Origin: Pseudoalteromonas piscicida
Lineage (GTDB): Bacteria > Pseudomonadota > Gammaproteobacteria > Enterobacterales > Alteromonadaceae
NCBI RefSeq assembly: GCF_002744175.1
Contig: NZ_NKHF01000074.1
Coordinates: forward strand, 1-58,828
Direction: 5' to 3'
DNA length: 58,828 nt
Shown here: piece after piece, positions 46,695-56,100 of the stretch
How the letters are laid out: every line of letters begins with the position of its first letter
Numbering within the stretch: the first letter of the stretch is position 1
Made by a program: the position numbers and the translations under genes
The notes under the pieces: generated by a model
Told to the model about the DNA's origin: nothing
The model's input: the letters and a program-made list of their open reading frames with translations, nothing else
Database searches by the model: none

Positions 46695-49544
46695 ATGAAA
46701 CACACTCTAAAACTGTGTGCTGTGGGATTAGCCGTGAGTTGTGCTCTATCCCAACACGCATATGCACAGGAAACAGATCAGAACAGCAGATCCGACGAGC
46801 AAGATAAAGCTAAACAACAAGTTGAGAAAATTGAAGTACGTGGCGTACGTTCCAGTATCAAAGAGTCACTCTTTCTCAAGAAAAACGCCGTCGGCGTAAT
46901 GGATGCCATCGTTGCTGAAGACATCGGCAAGTTCCCAGATCAAAACCTTGCTGAAGCGCTACAACGAATGACAGGTATCGCCATTACCCGTAACGCCGGT
47001 GAAGGACAAAACGTCACAGTGCGGGGCCTTGGCGGGGACTTTAACGTTACCACCATCAATGGTCGTAGAATGGCATCTGAACACACAAGCCGTGACTTTA
47101 ACTTCGATTTAATTGCGCCTGAAATGGTTCAAGCATTAGAAGTATACAAGTCACCACAAGCACAAACACAAGAAGGGGGAATTGGCTCGGTCATCAATAT
47201 AAAAACCCGCCGACCGTTAGATATGGATGGCTTTACCCTCGCCGGAAGTGCCAAAGCCATTTACGAAGAACGTACCGGAGATACCAACCCTCAAGCCTCA
47301 TTTCTAATCAGTGATACTTTTTTTGACAATACCTTTGGCGCGCTATTTACCGCTGTTTATTCCGAGCGAACTCAACGCGAAGACTCCTACGAGGGACAAG
47401 GGTTTTACGATCCAGAAGAAAATACCGACGTGCGAGTCCCTGTTGATAGTAACCGAAATGGCGAACTAGATGAGGGCGAGAAAGTACACCCATCAATGAT
47501 CCCTGGATATGTGCGCTACTCGAACTGGCAAGATAAACGTGAGCGCATTGGTGCGAGTCTAGCGTTACAATGGCGTCCAACGAATGATATTGATGTCACC
47601 TTTGATAGCTTATACTCAAGCTACAAAACCGACGGTGAAAAATATCAAATCTCTTTCGTCACCTATGATGAACCTTGGACACCGGGGATCCCAGCAGTAG
47701 GTGAATTAAAATTTAATGAAGATGGCAACGTCAACTACATTGAATTAGTCGATGGTGCAATGGCTGAACTACTGAACGTCTCTGAGCCTCGCAATACCGA
47801 CACTTGGCAAGCCGGTCTTAACTTCAAGTGGTATGCTACCAGCGATCTAACGCTTGAATTTGACGTGTCTAAGTCGCGTGCCGAGCGGAACAATGATGGC
47901 GACAACCGCTACATCGTGGCACGTGGCTTTGTTGATACTATCACCATAGATCAAACAGGCGACAACCACCTGCCAGATGTGACTATGTCACCAGCACTTA
48001 ATGCCGATCAACCCTTTGGAGCTCACTACAGCTACAACTATGGCACGGAAGTGATAAGCGATGTTGAAGAGTTAAGGCTTGAAGGGACATTTATTCCTGA
48101 ATGGGAATTTGTCAAAGACATCAAGTTTGGCTTTCATTATGGTAAGCAAACTAAAGCCAGAGACGTAAGCAAATCAAATGATCCGTCAATGTTTAGTAAT
48201 GGTGGGGCTTATTTTAAAAACTCAGATTACGACAGCTTTGATAACTCAAGCGTAGAAAAGCTCGGTAGTCTTAGCTTATTTAGGCTACCCGCAGATGTAC
48301 TTGTACCCGCCAACTTTGATAACTTCCTAGATGGTGAGCCGGGCATGCATCCTGCACCATGGGCCAGCTTTGACTACGAAAAACTCTATGCTTTTTATCA
48401 ATCCATTAACGCCCAAGCCGCAGATGAAAAAATCAGAGCTTCCAAGAGCCCTAAAGATTCCTATGAGCTTTCTGAGTCAACATTTGCACTTTATTTAGAG
48501 ACCAATCTAGTCGGCGAGCTATCGGAGATGCCTTACAACCTTAACCTAGGCGTAAGAGCAATCAAAACCGAGATCACTTCTGATGGCTACATTTTTGATT
48601 ACCCAAGTCTGGTATACAACGTAGAAGAAGACGAAGATGGCGACATTATCTATCGTATAGAAGGGGATATTGCCGATTATTACTCCGATTCTTACGTCGA
48701 AGATGACTATACTGATGTACTGCCTAGCATGAACTTTAAGTTAGAAATAACAGACTCACTGCTATTTAGAACCAGCGCGGCTAAAGTTATCACTAGGCCT
48801 AGCATTGATTTTCTAACCCCATATAGCTCAATCAATTTCAGTAAGTTTGAACTTAATCTCGCCAACCCTGGGATCAAGCCACTTAGAGCAAACCAGTTTG
48901 ATTTGGGACTAGAGTGGTACTTCTCTGATTATGGAGCGCTCACGTTTGCAACCTATTATAAAGACATTAAGTCTGTGATTGCTCAGGGGCGTGTCGGCAC
49001 AATAAAAGTCGGAAAATTCCTCAAAGACGGAGTGGAAGTTGAGGGACCTGAGTTTACACAAATGTCTCCACGTTCTGAAGCAGGCGCTGAAATAAAAGGC
49101 TTTGAAATAGCTTATCAGCAATCGTTTGAGAAATTGCTACCAGCACCATTTGATGGCCTAGGTATGCAAATCAACTACACATTTACGGATAGTAAATACG
49201 ATGATCCTGAAAAAGATGAGCTACCATTCGCAGGTATGTCTGAGCATTCTTACAATGCGGTTATCTATTATGAAAAGGATGACTACCAAGCGCGTATCGC
49301 TTACAACTGGCGAGATGATTACCTGAAGTATCCAGATGCGTGGGGCGGCCCAGAATGGGCAGCGGATTATGGTCAATTTGATTTCAGTGCCAGCTATAAT
49401 CTAACTGCAAAGACACGAATAGACTTGAATGTGACCAACCTCACCAATGAACGTCAGTGGTCATACATTAAAACCCAAGAGCAAGTGAGTCATTTGAGCC
49501 GTTACGGCCGTAGTATCAGCTTAGGCATTAATACTTCTTTCTAA
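46695..49544 (+). CDS. TonB-dependent outer-membrane receptor
   Basis: A 949-residue receptor of the large Xanthomonas/Caulobacter type. After the signal peptide (ending AYAQE near 26) comes VEKIEVRGVRSSIKESLF, a TonB-box-like lead, then the plug domain (DAIVAEDIGKFPDQNLAEAL, GIAITRNAGEGQNVTVRGLG, TTINGRRM). A 22-strand barrel follows, with the C-terminal phenylalanine (SISLGINTSF). Receptors of this type take up oligosaccharides. Between GH109 and the DUF3472 gene it is the likely outer-membrane importer of GalNAc or GalNAc-containing glycans. Confidence 0.93.
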   Translation: MKHTLKLCAVGLAVSCALSQHAYAQETDQNSRSDEQDKAKQQVEKIEVRGVRSSIKESLFLKKNAVGVMDAIVAEDIGKFPDQNLAEALQRMTGIAITRNAGEGQNVTVRGLGGDFNVTTINGRRMASEHTSRDFNFDLIAPEMVQALEVYKSPQAQTQEGGIGSVINIKTRRPLDMDGFTLAGSAKAIYEERTGDTNPQASFLISDTFFDNTFGALFTAVYSERTQREDSYEGQGFYDPEENTDVRVPVDSNRNGELDEGEKVHPSMIPGYVRYSNWQDKRERIGASLALQWRPTNDIDVTFDSLYSSYKTDGEKYQISFVTYDEPWTPGIPAVGELKFNEDGNVNYIELVDGAMAELLNVSEPRNTDTWQAGLNFKWYATSDLTLEFDVSKSRAERNNDGDNRYIVARGFVDTITIDQTGDNHLPDVTMSPALNADQPFGAHYSYNYGTEVISDVEELRLEGTFIPEWEFVKDIKFGFHYGKQTKARDVSKSNDPSMFSNGGAYFKNSDYDSFDNSSVEKLGSLSLFRLPADVLVPANFDNFLDGEPGMHPAPWASFDYEKLYAFYQSINAQAADEKIRASKSPKDSYELSESTFALYLETNLVGELSEMPYNLNLGVRAIKTEITSDGYIFDYPSLVYNVEEDEDGDIIYRIEGDIADYYSDSYVEDDYTDVLPSMNFKLEITDSLLFRTSAAKVITRPSIDFLTPYSSINFSKFELNLANPGIKPLRANQFDLGLEWYFSDYGALTFATYYKDIKSVIAQGRVGTIKVGKFLKDGVEVEGPEFTQMSPRSEAGAEIKGFEIAYQQSFEKLLPAPFDGLGMQINYTFTDSKYDDPEKDELPFAGMSEHSYNAVIYYEKDDYQARIAYNWRDDYLKYPDAWGGPEWAADYGQFDFSASYNLTAKTRIDLNVTNLTNERQWSYIKTQEQVSHLSRYGRSISLGINTSF

Positions 49545-49549
49545 TTAAC

Positions 49550-49568
49550 ATGGGGCGAGATGCCCCAT
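49550..49568 (+). promoter_or_regulatory. hairpin between receptor and DUF3472 genes
   Basis: ATGGGGC (49550-49556) and GCCCCAT (49562-49568) form a perfect 7-base stem with a five-base loop just after the receptor stop and before the AAGGAA ribosome site of the next gene. Confidence 0.5.
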
Positions 49569-49582
49569 TCAAGGAACTTAAG

Positions 49583-50875
49583 ATGAAGAACAAGATAATG
49601 GCACCCATATTCCTGTGCGCCTCATTTTTAACATCGGCACAAGAGTCTTACATCAGCAGTTACGGTAATGCTTGGGTCAATAACGATATAGATGCAAGCA
49701 GCCAATTGATCTCTCAGACCGGTATCGAACCTTGGCAGGATAAGCAGCTAACATTCAATCACTATTTTTATGCAAATAATGTTGGCACCTACACGCTATA
49801 TTTACATATTGATAAGCCCAGTACACCGAGTACATTGCTAGTGGCTCACAACAGCAAACAGGTTACTTTAAACCTTGATAGGCAGAGCCCAACAAAGCTT
49901 AAAGTAGGTGAGTTTAAAGTCTCCAAAATTGGCTATCAGACCGTCCAAATATCTGGCGTTACTCTAACGAACGGACGAAATAGCACTTTTCCCGCCATCA
50001 CTGGACTGACGCTTGATGGTGAAGCCATGACCCCAGCTCCAAACTACGTTAAGGAAGACTTCTACTGGGGACGTCGAGGCCCTTCGGTACACCTTAATTA
50101 TCCAGTGCCTGATAATAATAAAAACTACAACTGGTTTTATAATGAAGTCACCGTACCATCGGGCTACGATCCACAGGGCTCATATTTTATGGCGAATGGA
50201 TTCGGCGAAGGCTACTTTGGTATTCAGGTCAATTCTGCAACCGAACGACGCGTGTTATTTTCAGTTTGGAGTCCATATCACACAGACGACCCAAGCACGA
50301 TCCCTGATAACCTCAAAATCAAATTATTAGATAAAGGTGAAGGTGTTTATGTGGGTCAGTTTGGCAACGAGGGCTCGGGTGGACAGAGCTATTTACGCTA
50401 CCAGTGGCAGCCCGATACCACATATCGCTTTTTGGTGAATATTCAGCCAAGTACAAACCATCAAGGGCACACTGAATATCGCGGTTATTTCTACGCGCCA
50501 GAAGTTGGCCAATGGCAACTCATCGCAGCATTTAGTCGGCCAGAAACGAACACTTACGTAGCAAGGCCCCACAGCTTCTTAGAAAACTTTATACCTGCCG
50601 CTGGGCAGCTTGAACGTAAAGCATTCTACAACCGCCAATTTCTTCGTGATACCGACGGGAACTGGGTTGAACTTAACAAAGCAAGATTTACTTATGACGC
50701 GACGGCTGCTAAGGGCTCAAGACTTGATTACCAAGGTGGTGAAGCGCAAGGTGGATTCTACTTAAGAAATACCGGATTTTTTAGCGGTCCAACCCCTTAC
50801 TTAAGTGAGTTCAATCGAGTAAACAGCAATAATGCTCCGGTGATCCCATGGCAATCACTACAAGCACATCCTTAA
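49583..50875 (+). CDS. exported DUF5077-DUF3472 protein
   Basis: A 430-residue protein with a signal peptide (KIMAPIFLCASFLTSAQE). Residues about 20-150 look like the beta-sandwich DUF5077 (LTFNHYFYANNVGTYTLYLH, GYQTVQISGVT), and about 155-400 is DUF3472 (NWFYNEVTVPSGYDPQGSYF, ANGFGEGYFGIQVNS, RVLFSVWSPY, and GQWQLIAAFSRPET). No catalytic residues are known for DUF3472; such proteins are often found beside glycan-degrading enzymes. It is the third gene of the plus-strand GalNAc set, so it probably binds or cuts GalNAc-bearing glycans. ATG 49583 has AAGGAA upstream. Confidence 0.85.
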   Translation: MKNKIMAPIFLCASFLTSAQESYISSYGNAWVNNDIDASSQLISQTGIEPWQDKQLTFNHYFYANNVGTYTLYLHIDKPSTPSTLLVAHNSKQVTLNLDRQSPTKLKVGEFKVSKIGYQTVQISGVTLTNGRNSTFPAITGLTLDGEAMTPAPNYVKEDFYWGRRGPSVHLNYPVPDNNKNYNWFYNEVTVPSGYDPQGSYFMANGFGEGYFGIQVNSATERRVLFSVWSPYHTDDPSTIPDNLKIKLLDKGEGVYVGQFGNEGSGGQSYLRYQWQPDTTYRFLVNIQPSTNHQGHTEYRGYFYAPEVGQWQLIAAFSRPETNTYVARPHSFLENFIPAAGQLERKAFYNRQFLRDTDGNWVELNKARFTYDATAAKGSRLDYQGGEAQGGFYLRNTGFFSGPTPYLSEFNRVNSNNAPVIPWQSLQAHP

Positions 50876-50888
50876 CTTAATATGGATA

Positions 50889-50924
50889 GGTGTGATTACC
50901 AAGGCGTTTTGACATGATCACACC
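50889..50924 (+). terminator. hairpin after the DUF3472 gene
   Basis: GGTGTGAT (50889-50896) and ATCACACC (50917-50924) form a perfect stem with a 20-base loop. It is probably the end of the plus-strand GalNAc transcript, though no strong T run follows. Confidence 0.5.
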
Positions 50925-50987
50925 ATCTGTGTTGCTACTTAGTCGATTCTGAATATTGGTGTTTTGGTGCTTAGATTGGCAGTACTA

Positions 50988-52462
50988 GATTAGTCCAGTC
51001 TGAGCATCATTTTTATCGATAGTTCTGTTATTACGCAGCGCTTTTCGCTGCTAATAACTGATATAAAATCCAGGCATAAAAAAGCCGCAGCTGGGCTAGG
51101 ATTTTACGGCAGTTTTGACCTACACCCGCAAGCACTGCGTTAAGCTTGTCACCGAGCTTTCCTTTTAAGCGGTTAAGACCCAAGTGACCATCTTGTTTCA
51201 TGTGCCCAATGATTGGCTCTATCGCATTGCGTCGCTTGAGTTTTTTCTTAATGCTCGGCGTCACTCCACGTTTTTGCCCTGCAATATACACATCATAACG
51301 TTCTGCAAAATGCCCGCGATAACCTCTATCTACAAAACAGCTGTATGGCCTTTTATCTGTCACGTTTTCTACTATTCTCAACGTTTCCCATAACGTGTCA
51401 CCGTCATAGGGGTTGCCGTGCATTGCATGAGCGCACACCACAAACTGCTCTTTCAATGTGGTTGCGACACTCACTTTGACACCAAACTCATATGGCTTTG
51501 CGCTTTTCCCCTTGGCGATACATTCAACACCCGGCTCATGTAGGCTATAGAGTTTGTTTTTACTCGTTCTTTCTTGCTTTAACAGTCGCTCAGCCTGCTG
51601 TAGGGTATCGAAAAATTCCTTGCTTGGTTGCTCGGTGATTTTCCGCAAGATGTCTTTCATCACTCGCCTGAGATAGTTTTTCTGTTTTTTCAGTGTCTTC
51701 TTCATGCGTTTGAATTGTTTGGCATGCGCATAACTTGCCACCTTTTGAGCGCCCTAGGGCCTACTCGTTCATAACTTTGCCTAAGCACAATGCCGGCTTG
51801 CTTAGCGAAGCCAACCAGTTTATTGCGGCATTTTTCTAGTAGTTTACTGTCCGTTGGATGGGCGATATTTTTCTCCATGACGGTGCTATCCACGACCACT
51901 TCTCGCAAGCTTGAAGGCTTAATTGTATTACTTTTAAGGCCCGCATCTACCGTGAGTGACAGCATTAACTCAACGCCATCCTCACCAATTCGCTTGCGAA
52001 AGCGTGTCATTGAACTGGGATCGCAAGGTGGTTCATGCGTAAAAAATTGCATGCCACAAAAATATTGCCAATACGGGTTTTCGCTCCACATGGCCACCGT
52101 GTTTTCGTCAGACAGTTTGTGAATTTGTTTCAGGTATTCGAGACCCGCAAGTAGGCGGATAGGCTTGGCGCCAGCGCCTTTATCGCCATAATGCTGTTTA
52201 AATTCAACCTCTAGACGCTGCCAATCAATGAGTTTTGCCAATTTCACGAGTTCATGACGCGGTGAAACAATATCAATAAGCTCGACTTGAAACAGGTGCT
52301 TTTGTGGTGTTTGTATGGTTGGTTTTGGTTTCATTTTTACACTCAAATTGCAATGTTTTGGTTGTGTGATTCAAAAAAGTTGCAATTTGAGGGTAGTAAG
52401 CTCGTTTAGATCTTCAAGTAATTCAATAAATTAAATTGGTTTCAGGATCGACTAATTATTGG
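50988..52462 (-). mobile_element. IS5-family element (limits approximate)
   Basis: A transposase with a frameshift fills the middle. Likely ends are the imperfect inverted sequences around ATTAGTCCAGTCTGA (near 50991) and, on the other strand, ATTAGTCGATCCTGA (near 52459). I could not fix the target duplication. The element lies between the GalNAc locus and the RHS region. Confidence 0.6.
51031..52346 (-). pseudogene. IS5-family transposase with a frameshift
   Basis: The N-terminal part (52346 to about 51750) has the DUF772-like start LVKLAKLIDWQRLEVEF, the HEPPCDPSSMTRFRKRIG segment and the first catalytic aspartate in VVVDSTVMEKNIAHPTDS. The C-terminal part (51741-51031) has CFVDRGYRGH (second aspartate) and NAIEPIIGHMKQDGHLGLNR (glutamate). 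At CTCAAAAGGTGG one base seems missing: adding one A joins ALK to KVASYAHAK. A -1 slip would be needed to read through, but the site lacks a classic slippery heptamer, so I call it inactive. Confidence 0.8.
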
Positions 52463-52577
52463 AACAGTGGTGCAAAAAAGGTTGATATGTTCCGGTACGA
52501 AATAACAATTTTAAGTCCGGCTGAATCTATTGACTCAGCCGGAATGATCATATATGCACGTTAATTTCTTTAACTTT

Positions 52578-52865
52578 CTAAACGAATAAAGTGTAGAAAG
52601 TAAAACAAGTACAACCAACTACACCTACAAAAAATAAAAAAAATCTTGCTATATTTCTTTCTCCTGTAGGAGGGAGCTCCTCACCTGAATATGGTACATA
52701 CATAGGTCTGTTGAGAAAAAAAGCGTAAATATACCTAAAGCAAATTGCAAACATAAACATACAAGCGAGCAATTTTTCTATAGGTTCAAAGCCTATAATA
52801 AATAACGCACTTAGTACAAACCAGATAATACCAAATGCAATAACTAGTACTTTTTTCCATTCCAT
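52578..52865 (-). CDS. small membrane protein, candidate immunity protein
   Basis: A 95-residue protein with about three helices (residues 5-25 VLVIAFGIIWFVLSALFIIG, 30-52, and 73-93). Its ATG at 52865 comes only two bases after the stop of the RHS C-terminal segment (GAC CGC TAA AT ATG), so the two are translationally coupled. A small gene directly behind a polymorphic toxin tip is the usual place for the immunity gene. No family is recognised. Its base composition is more AT-rich than the core genes, as in the RHS region generally. Confidence 0.65.
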   Translation of the reverse strand: MEWKKVLVIAFGIIWFVLSALFIIGFEPIEKLLACMFMFAICFRYIYAFFLNRPMYVPYSGEELPPTGERNIARFFLFFVGVVGCTCFTFYTLFV

Positions 52866-52867
52866 AT

Positions 52868-53190
52868 TTAGCGGTCCCTACCTCTTTTCCAGTTTCTGAA
52901 CTTTTGCGCTCTAGTCGGCATTTCAATAACAAAAAACTCTGGATTACTTTTCTTACTGGTTGATTTTTCATTAGATTTTGCTTGGTTGATGGTTTGACCT
53001 GTAAGAATGCCTGAGGTTGCCCCTATTTGATGAGCTTTTTGAGTATTAGTAACTTTTAATCCTTTATATCCTCTATTAATAGCTTCTCCGCCTACACCAG
53101 GGATTAAAGTTAATACCGCTGCACCATATTCTTCATTAGCTAGATTGTCAGTTCCTAATCCAATATCAATGAGCAAAGAGCCCCCCCACA
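52868..53190 (-). CDS. C-terminal tip of the RHS protein, displaced frame
   Basis: This frame encodes SLLIDIGLGTDNLANEEYGA, then VLTLIPGVGGEAINRGYKGL, and ends KFRNWKRGRDR. It has no good start of its own: an ATG at 53190 (MWGGS) is inside the G tract region and has no ribosome site. It continues the RHS protein if one G is added to the G7 run at 53187-53181 (TGT GGG GGG GGC TCT). LTLIPGVGGEA resembles the pre-toxin part of many RHS proteins, leaving about 60 residues as the variable tip. The toxin type is unknown. Confidence 0.65.
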
Positions 53191-56100
53191 TATAGCTGAG
53201 CAAGGTGTCAAAGATCCAGCTGCTAGACCAAGAGAAGCAATTGATGCCATTGATCGCATATTCTGTCTGGTTGGATTAATGGTTATCGTCGGTATAGAAT
53301 ATGAAATGTTTTCTCCAACCTCTACGGCAGGTTCCCACATCTTCACCCACTGGTCAAACCCACTCAATATATTAATTGAGTTCAACCCATCAGGGTCAAT
53401 ATATTTATATGGATTATTATTGCCATAGGCATAACGGTTAAAACTATGAATCCCCCTGAAAGATAAAGGGTCATTCGAGTAAAAACGACCTATAACTGGA
53501 TCATAGTATCGTGCCTGCATATAACTTAAATTAATATCGGTATCAAACTTATGCCCAGTATAGCCAATATCATCTTCTGACTGGTTAACCGTTTCACCAT
53601 AAGGCTTATAGTATTGTTTACTTTGGGTTACCGTACGACTAGTATCCACATCACCATATTTTGCGATAAGTTTGCCAGCTAAATAAATGTAGTTGGTACC
53701 CTCAAGAGTGATGGTATCTGATTTTTCACTATAAAGTAGTGTACCTGCTTGGCTATAAAAGCTATAGCTTATTCCCTCACTGTCCACTCGTTTTACGCGA
53801 CGGTTAAAACCGTCATAAAGATAGCTATTCCCTTTTGCTGACACCATCTGATCTGCATCATTATAGACCATTGAGTATGCACCATTATGTTTTATGCTAC
53901 CTTTAGTAGTGTAATCAAAGCTAGAATATTTACCCTGAACACCAGATACTGCTATTAAGCGATTTGTAGAATAATCGTATTTATAATCTAGGGCTCTACC
54001 TTTGCTGCTATAACTTGTAATATTACCAAAGCCATCATACGTTATGTTGCTAGAACCAATTCCTGCGTTACCCGACACTGTGGTCAAACGGTCTAAGCCA
54101 TCGTAGTCTAACCGTTCCAAACTAAAACTGTCATTTACACCATCGATGATACTAGTCACGCTATCATTATTGTTATACCCATATGATAGATCAGCTATAT
54201 AGGTGTTACCTTTTTTATAGCTAAGCTGTTGTGGACGTGATGTCTGTGACTCCAAAGACATTGAGAACTCAACCCCATTACCGTAGCTAAAACTTGATAT
54301 ATCACCAGTAGGATGGTATTTCACATTAGTCGCAAACACTTGCGCTACAGTATTGTTTGGCCCGATTTCTTTTACACTTTGTGGCGCACCAAAGCCATTA
54401 GGCTCGTACCTTAAAATCGTGCCATCGGGGTAAACTTCTTGACTAAGGTGCCCAGATGAGTCGTAATTATAATCAAGCTGCATCGGTAACTGCGATGCAA
54501 TTAAGAGCGTTTCATCTTCCAGCAGCCCTTTGTTGTTATAACTGTAAGTATGTGTCACTTCTGAGTTACTCAACTTAGTTAAGTTACCAACAAAATCGTA
54601 AGTATAGGTAAGGTCTAAGGCCTCTCCAACGTAGTCAACTTTTCTTAATTTTCCTGTATTATTGTAATAATAAGCGACGCTACCGCTGGGTTTCGAGCTA
54701 ACGCATTGAGTGTTATTTACGCCTGCCTTTTTCCATATAACCTCCCCTATTGCATTGTAAGCAATAAGGGTATTACCGACGTCTGGACGAATAACTAAGC
54801 ACAGCCGCTTGTTGCTGTCATATTTACGTGTTTCGGTCAATGTGGTTGACGTCCCTGACTTGCTTAATCCCGTTTGCTTGATATTGTGAAGCAAACCAAA
54901 AATATCGATTTGCATCGTTGTTACAACCTGCTCAGGAGACTCTATTTTCGTGGCTGTTTGATAACTTGGGCTATCAATGGAGTAGTAGGTCGTCGTAGTG
55001 GTATTTTGCTCTGCGTCGGTAGTGGCTATTTTGTTACCCACTTTGTATGTTTTAACGATAGTTCCCTTACCCGTTGTTGTGTATTTTACAGGCCTTCCTA
55101 GCAGGTCATATTCGATACTTGTACCTTTCGTTTCACTACCGAATTGAGAGGTAACCGATTGAAATTCCTTACGCTTAAATTTATCGAACTTAAATATCTG
55201 ATACCTCGACCTACCCGAATTATCAGTACTTTTCAAGTCATGGTATTCAACTTTAACCACATTGCGGTATCCATCAAAGTGCTTAACTGTTTTAAACAAT
55301 TCATCACTGAGACATGCTGTAGCTTGCTCATTTAATTTACAGCGAATCACCGTTTGAGTGTGGTTAGTATCATCGTAACTAGATAGCTCGCCAACCCACT
55401 CTTTATCGAAGTCAGTGTCTTTCTCTGTGTAAGAAGAAACAATACGACCAATATCATCGTAACGAGTATATGTCTTAGTACCATCAAATGCTTCATTTTG
55501 CGTGACCCAACCAAATACATTAGCCGCCGCTTTGCTGTTCATTTCATTATCTGCATGTGGTTGTTTACGTGTTGTTACCTGTGCAACGCCACCAACGTAA
55601 TTACTGCCATAACTAATTTTAACTTTATCCGTGGAAGTCTTTTGTTGTACATTGAAGGTCGTACTTGATAACCCCCCGTGGGAATAGTACGCGTCAGTTT
55701 TAATTAGCTGACCAAAACGATAAACCTCGGTAGGTTCTAGATCGGCATTATATTTCTTCTCCGACACCAAGACATAGCTTCCATCGCTGGTAGATGCGTA
55801 TTCTTTGGCAACTTTACCTATAACCCGCTTTGTGTTGTCGTTCATACGCTCAACTTTTGCATACTTCTGCGCCCCTTCAAAGACCATTCCTGAAATATCA
55901 CCCGTTGGAGGCTGAGCTAAGTTAAGTTTAACAAACCTAGTCTTAAGAGAGTTATTATAGCTATCATAGCTAAGGTGCTCTTTTGCATAAGTATCGTAGC
56001 CGTCGTCCATCTTATAGCTGGTATATTCTCGCTTTTTCCTTACTACACCACACCCACTACCATAAGCGCTTTGAAAATATGGTGAGTTCAATTGCTTGAA

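Noticed and set aside
51735..51765. Programmed -1 frameshift in the IS5-family transposase
   Set aside because: Only four A are present and there is no X XXY YYZ heptamer, so a one-base deletion is the simpler reading.
52868..53190. Separate gene starting at ATG 53190
   Set aside because: No ribosome site, the start lies in the G tract, and the product continues the RHS pre-toxin sequence; it is better seen as the RHS tip out of frame.
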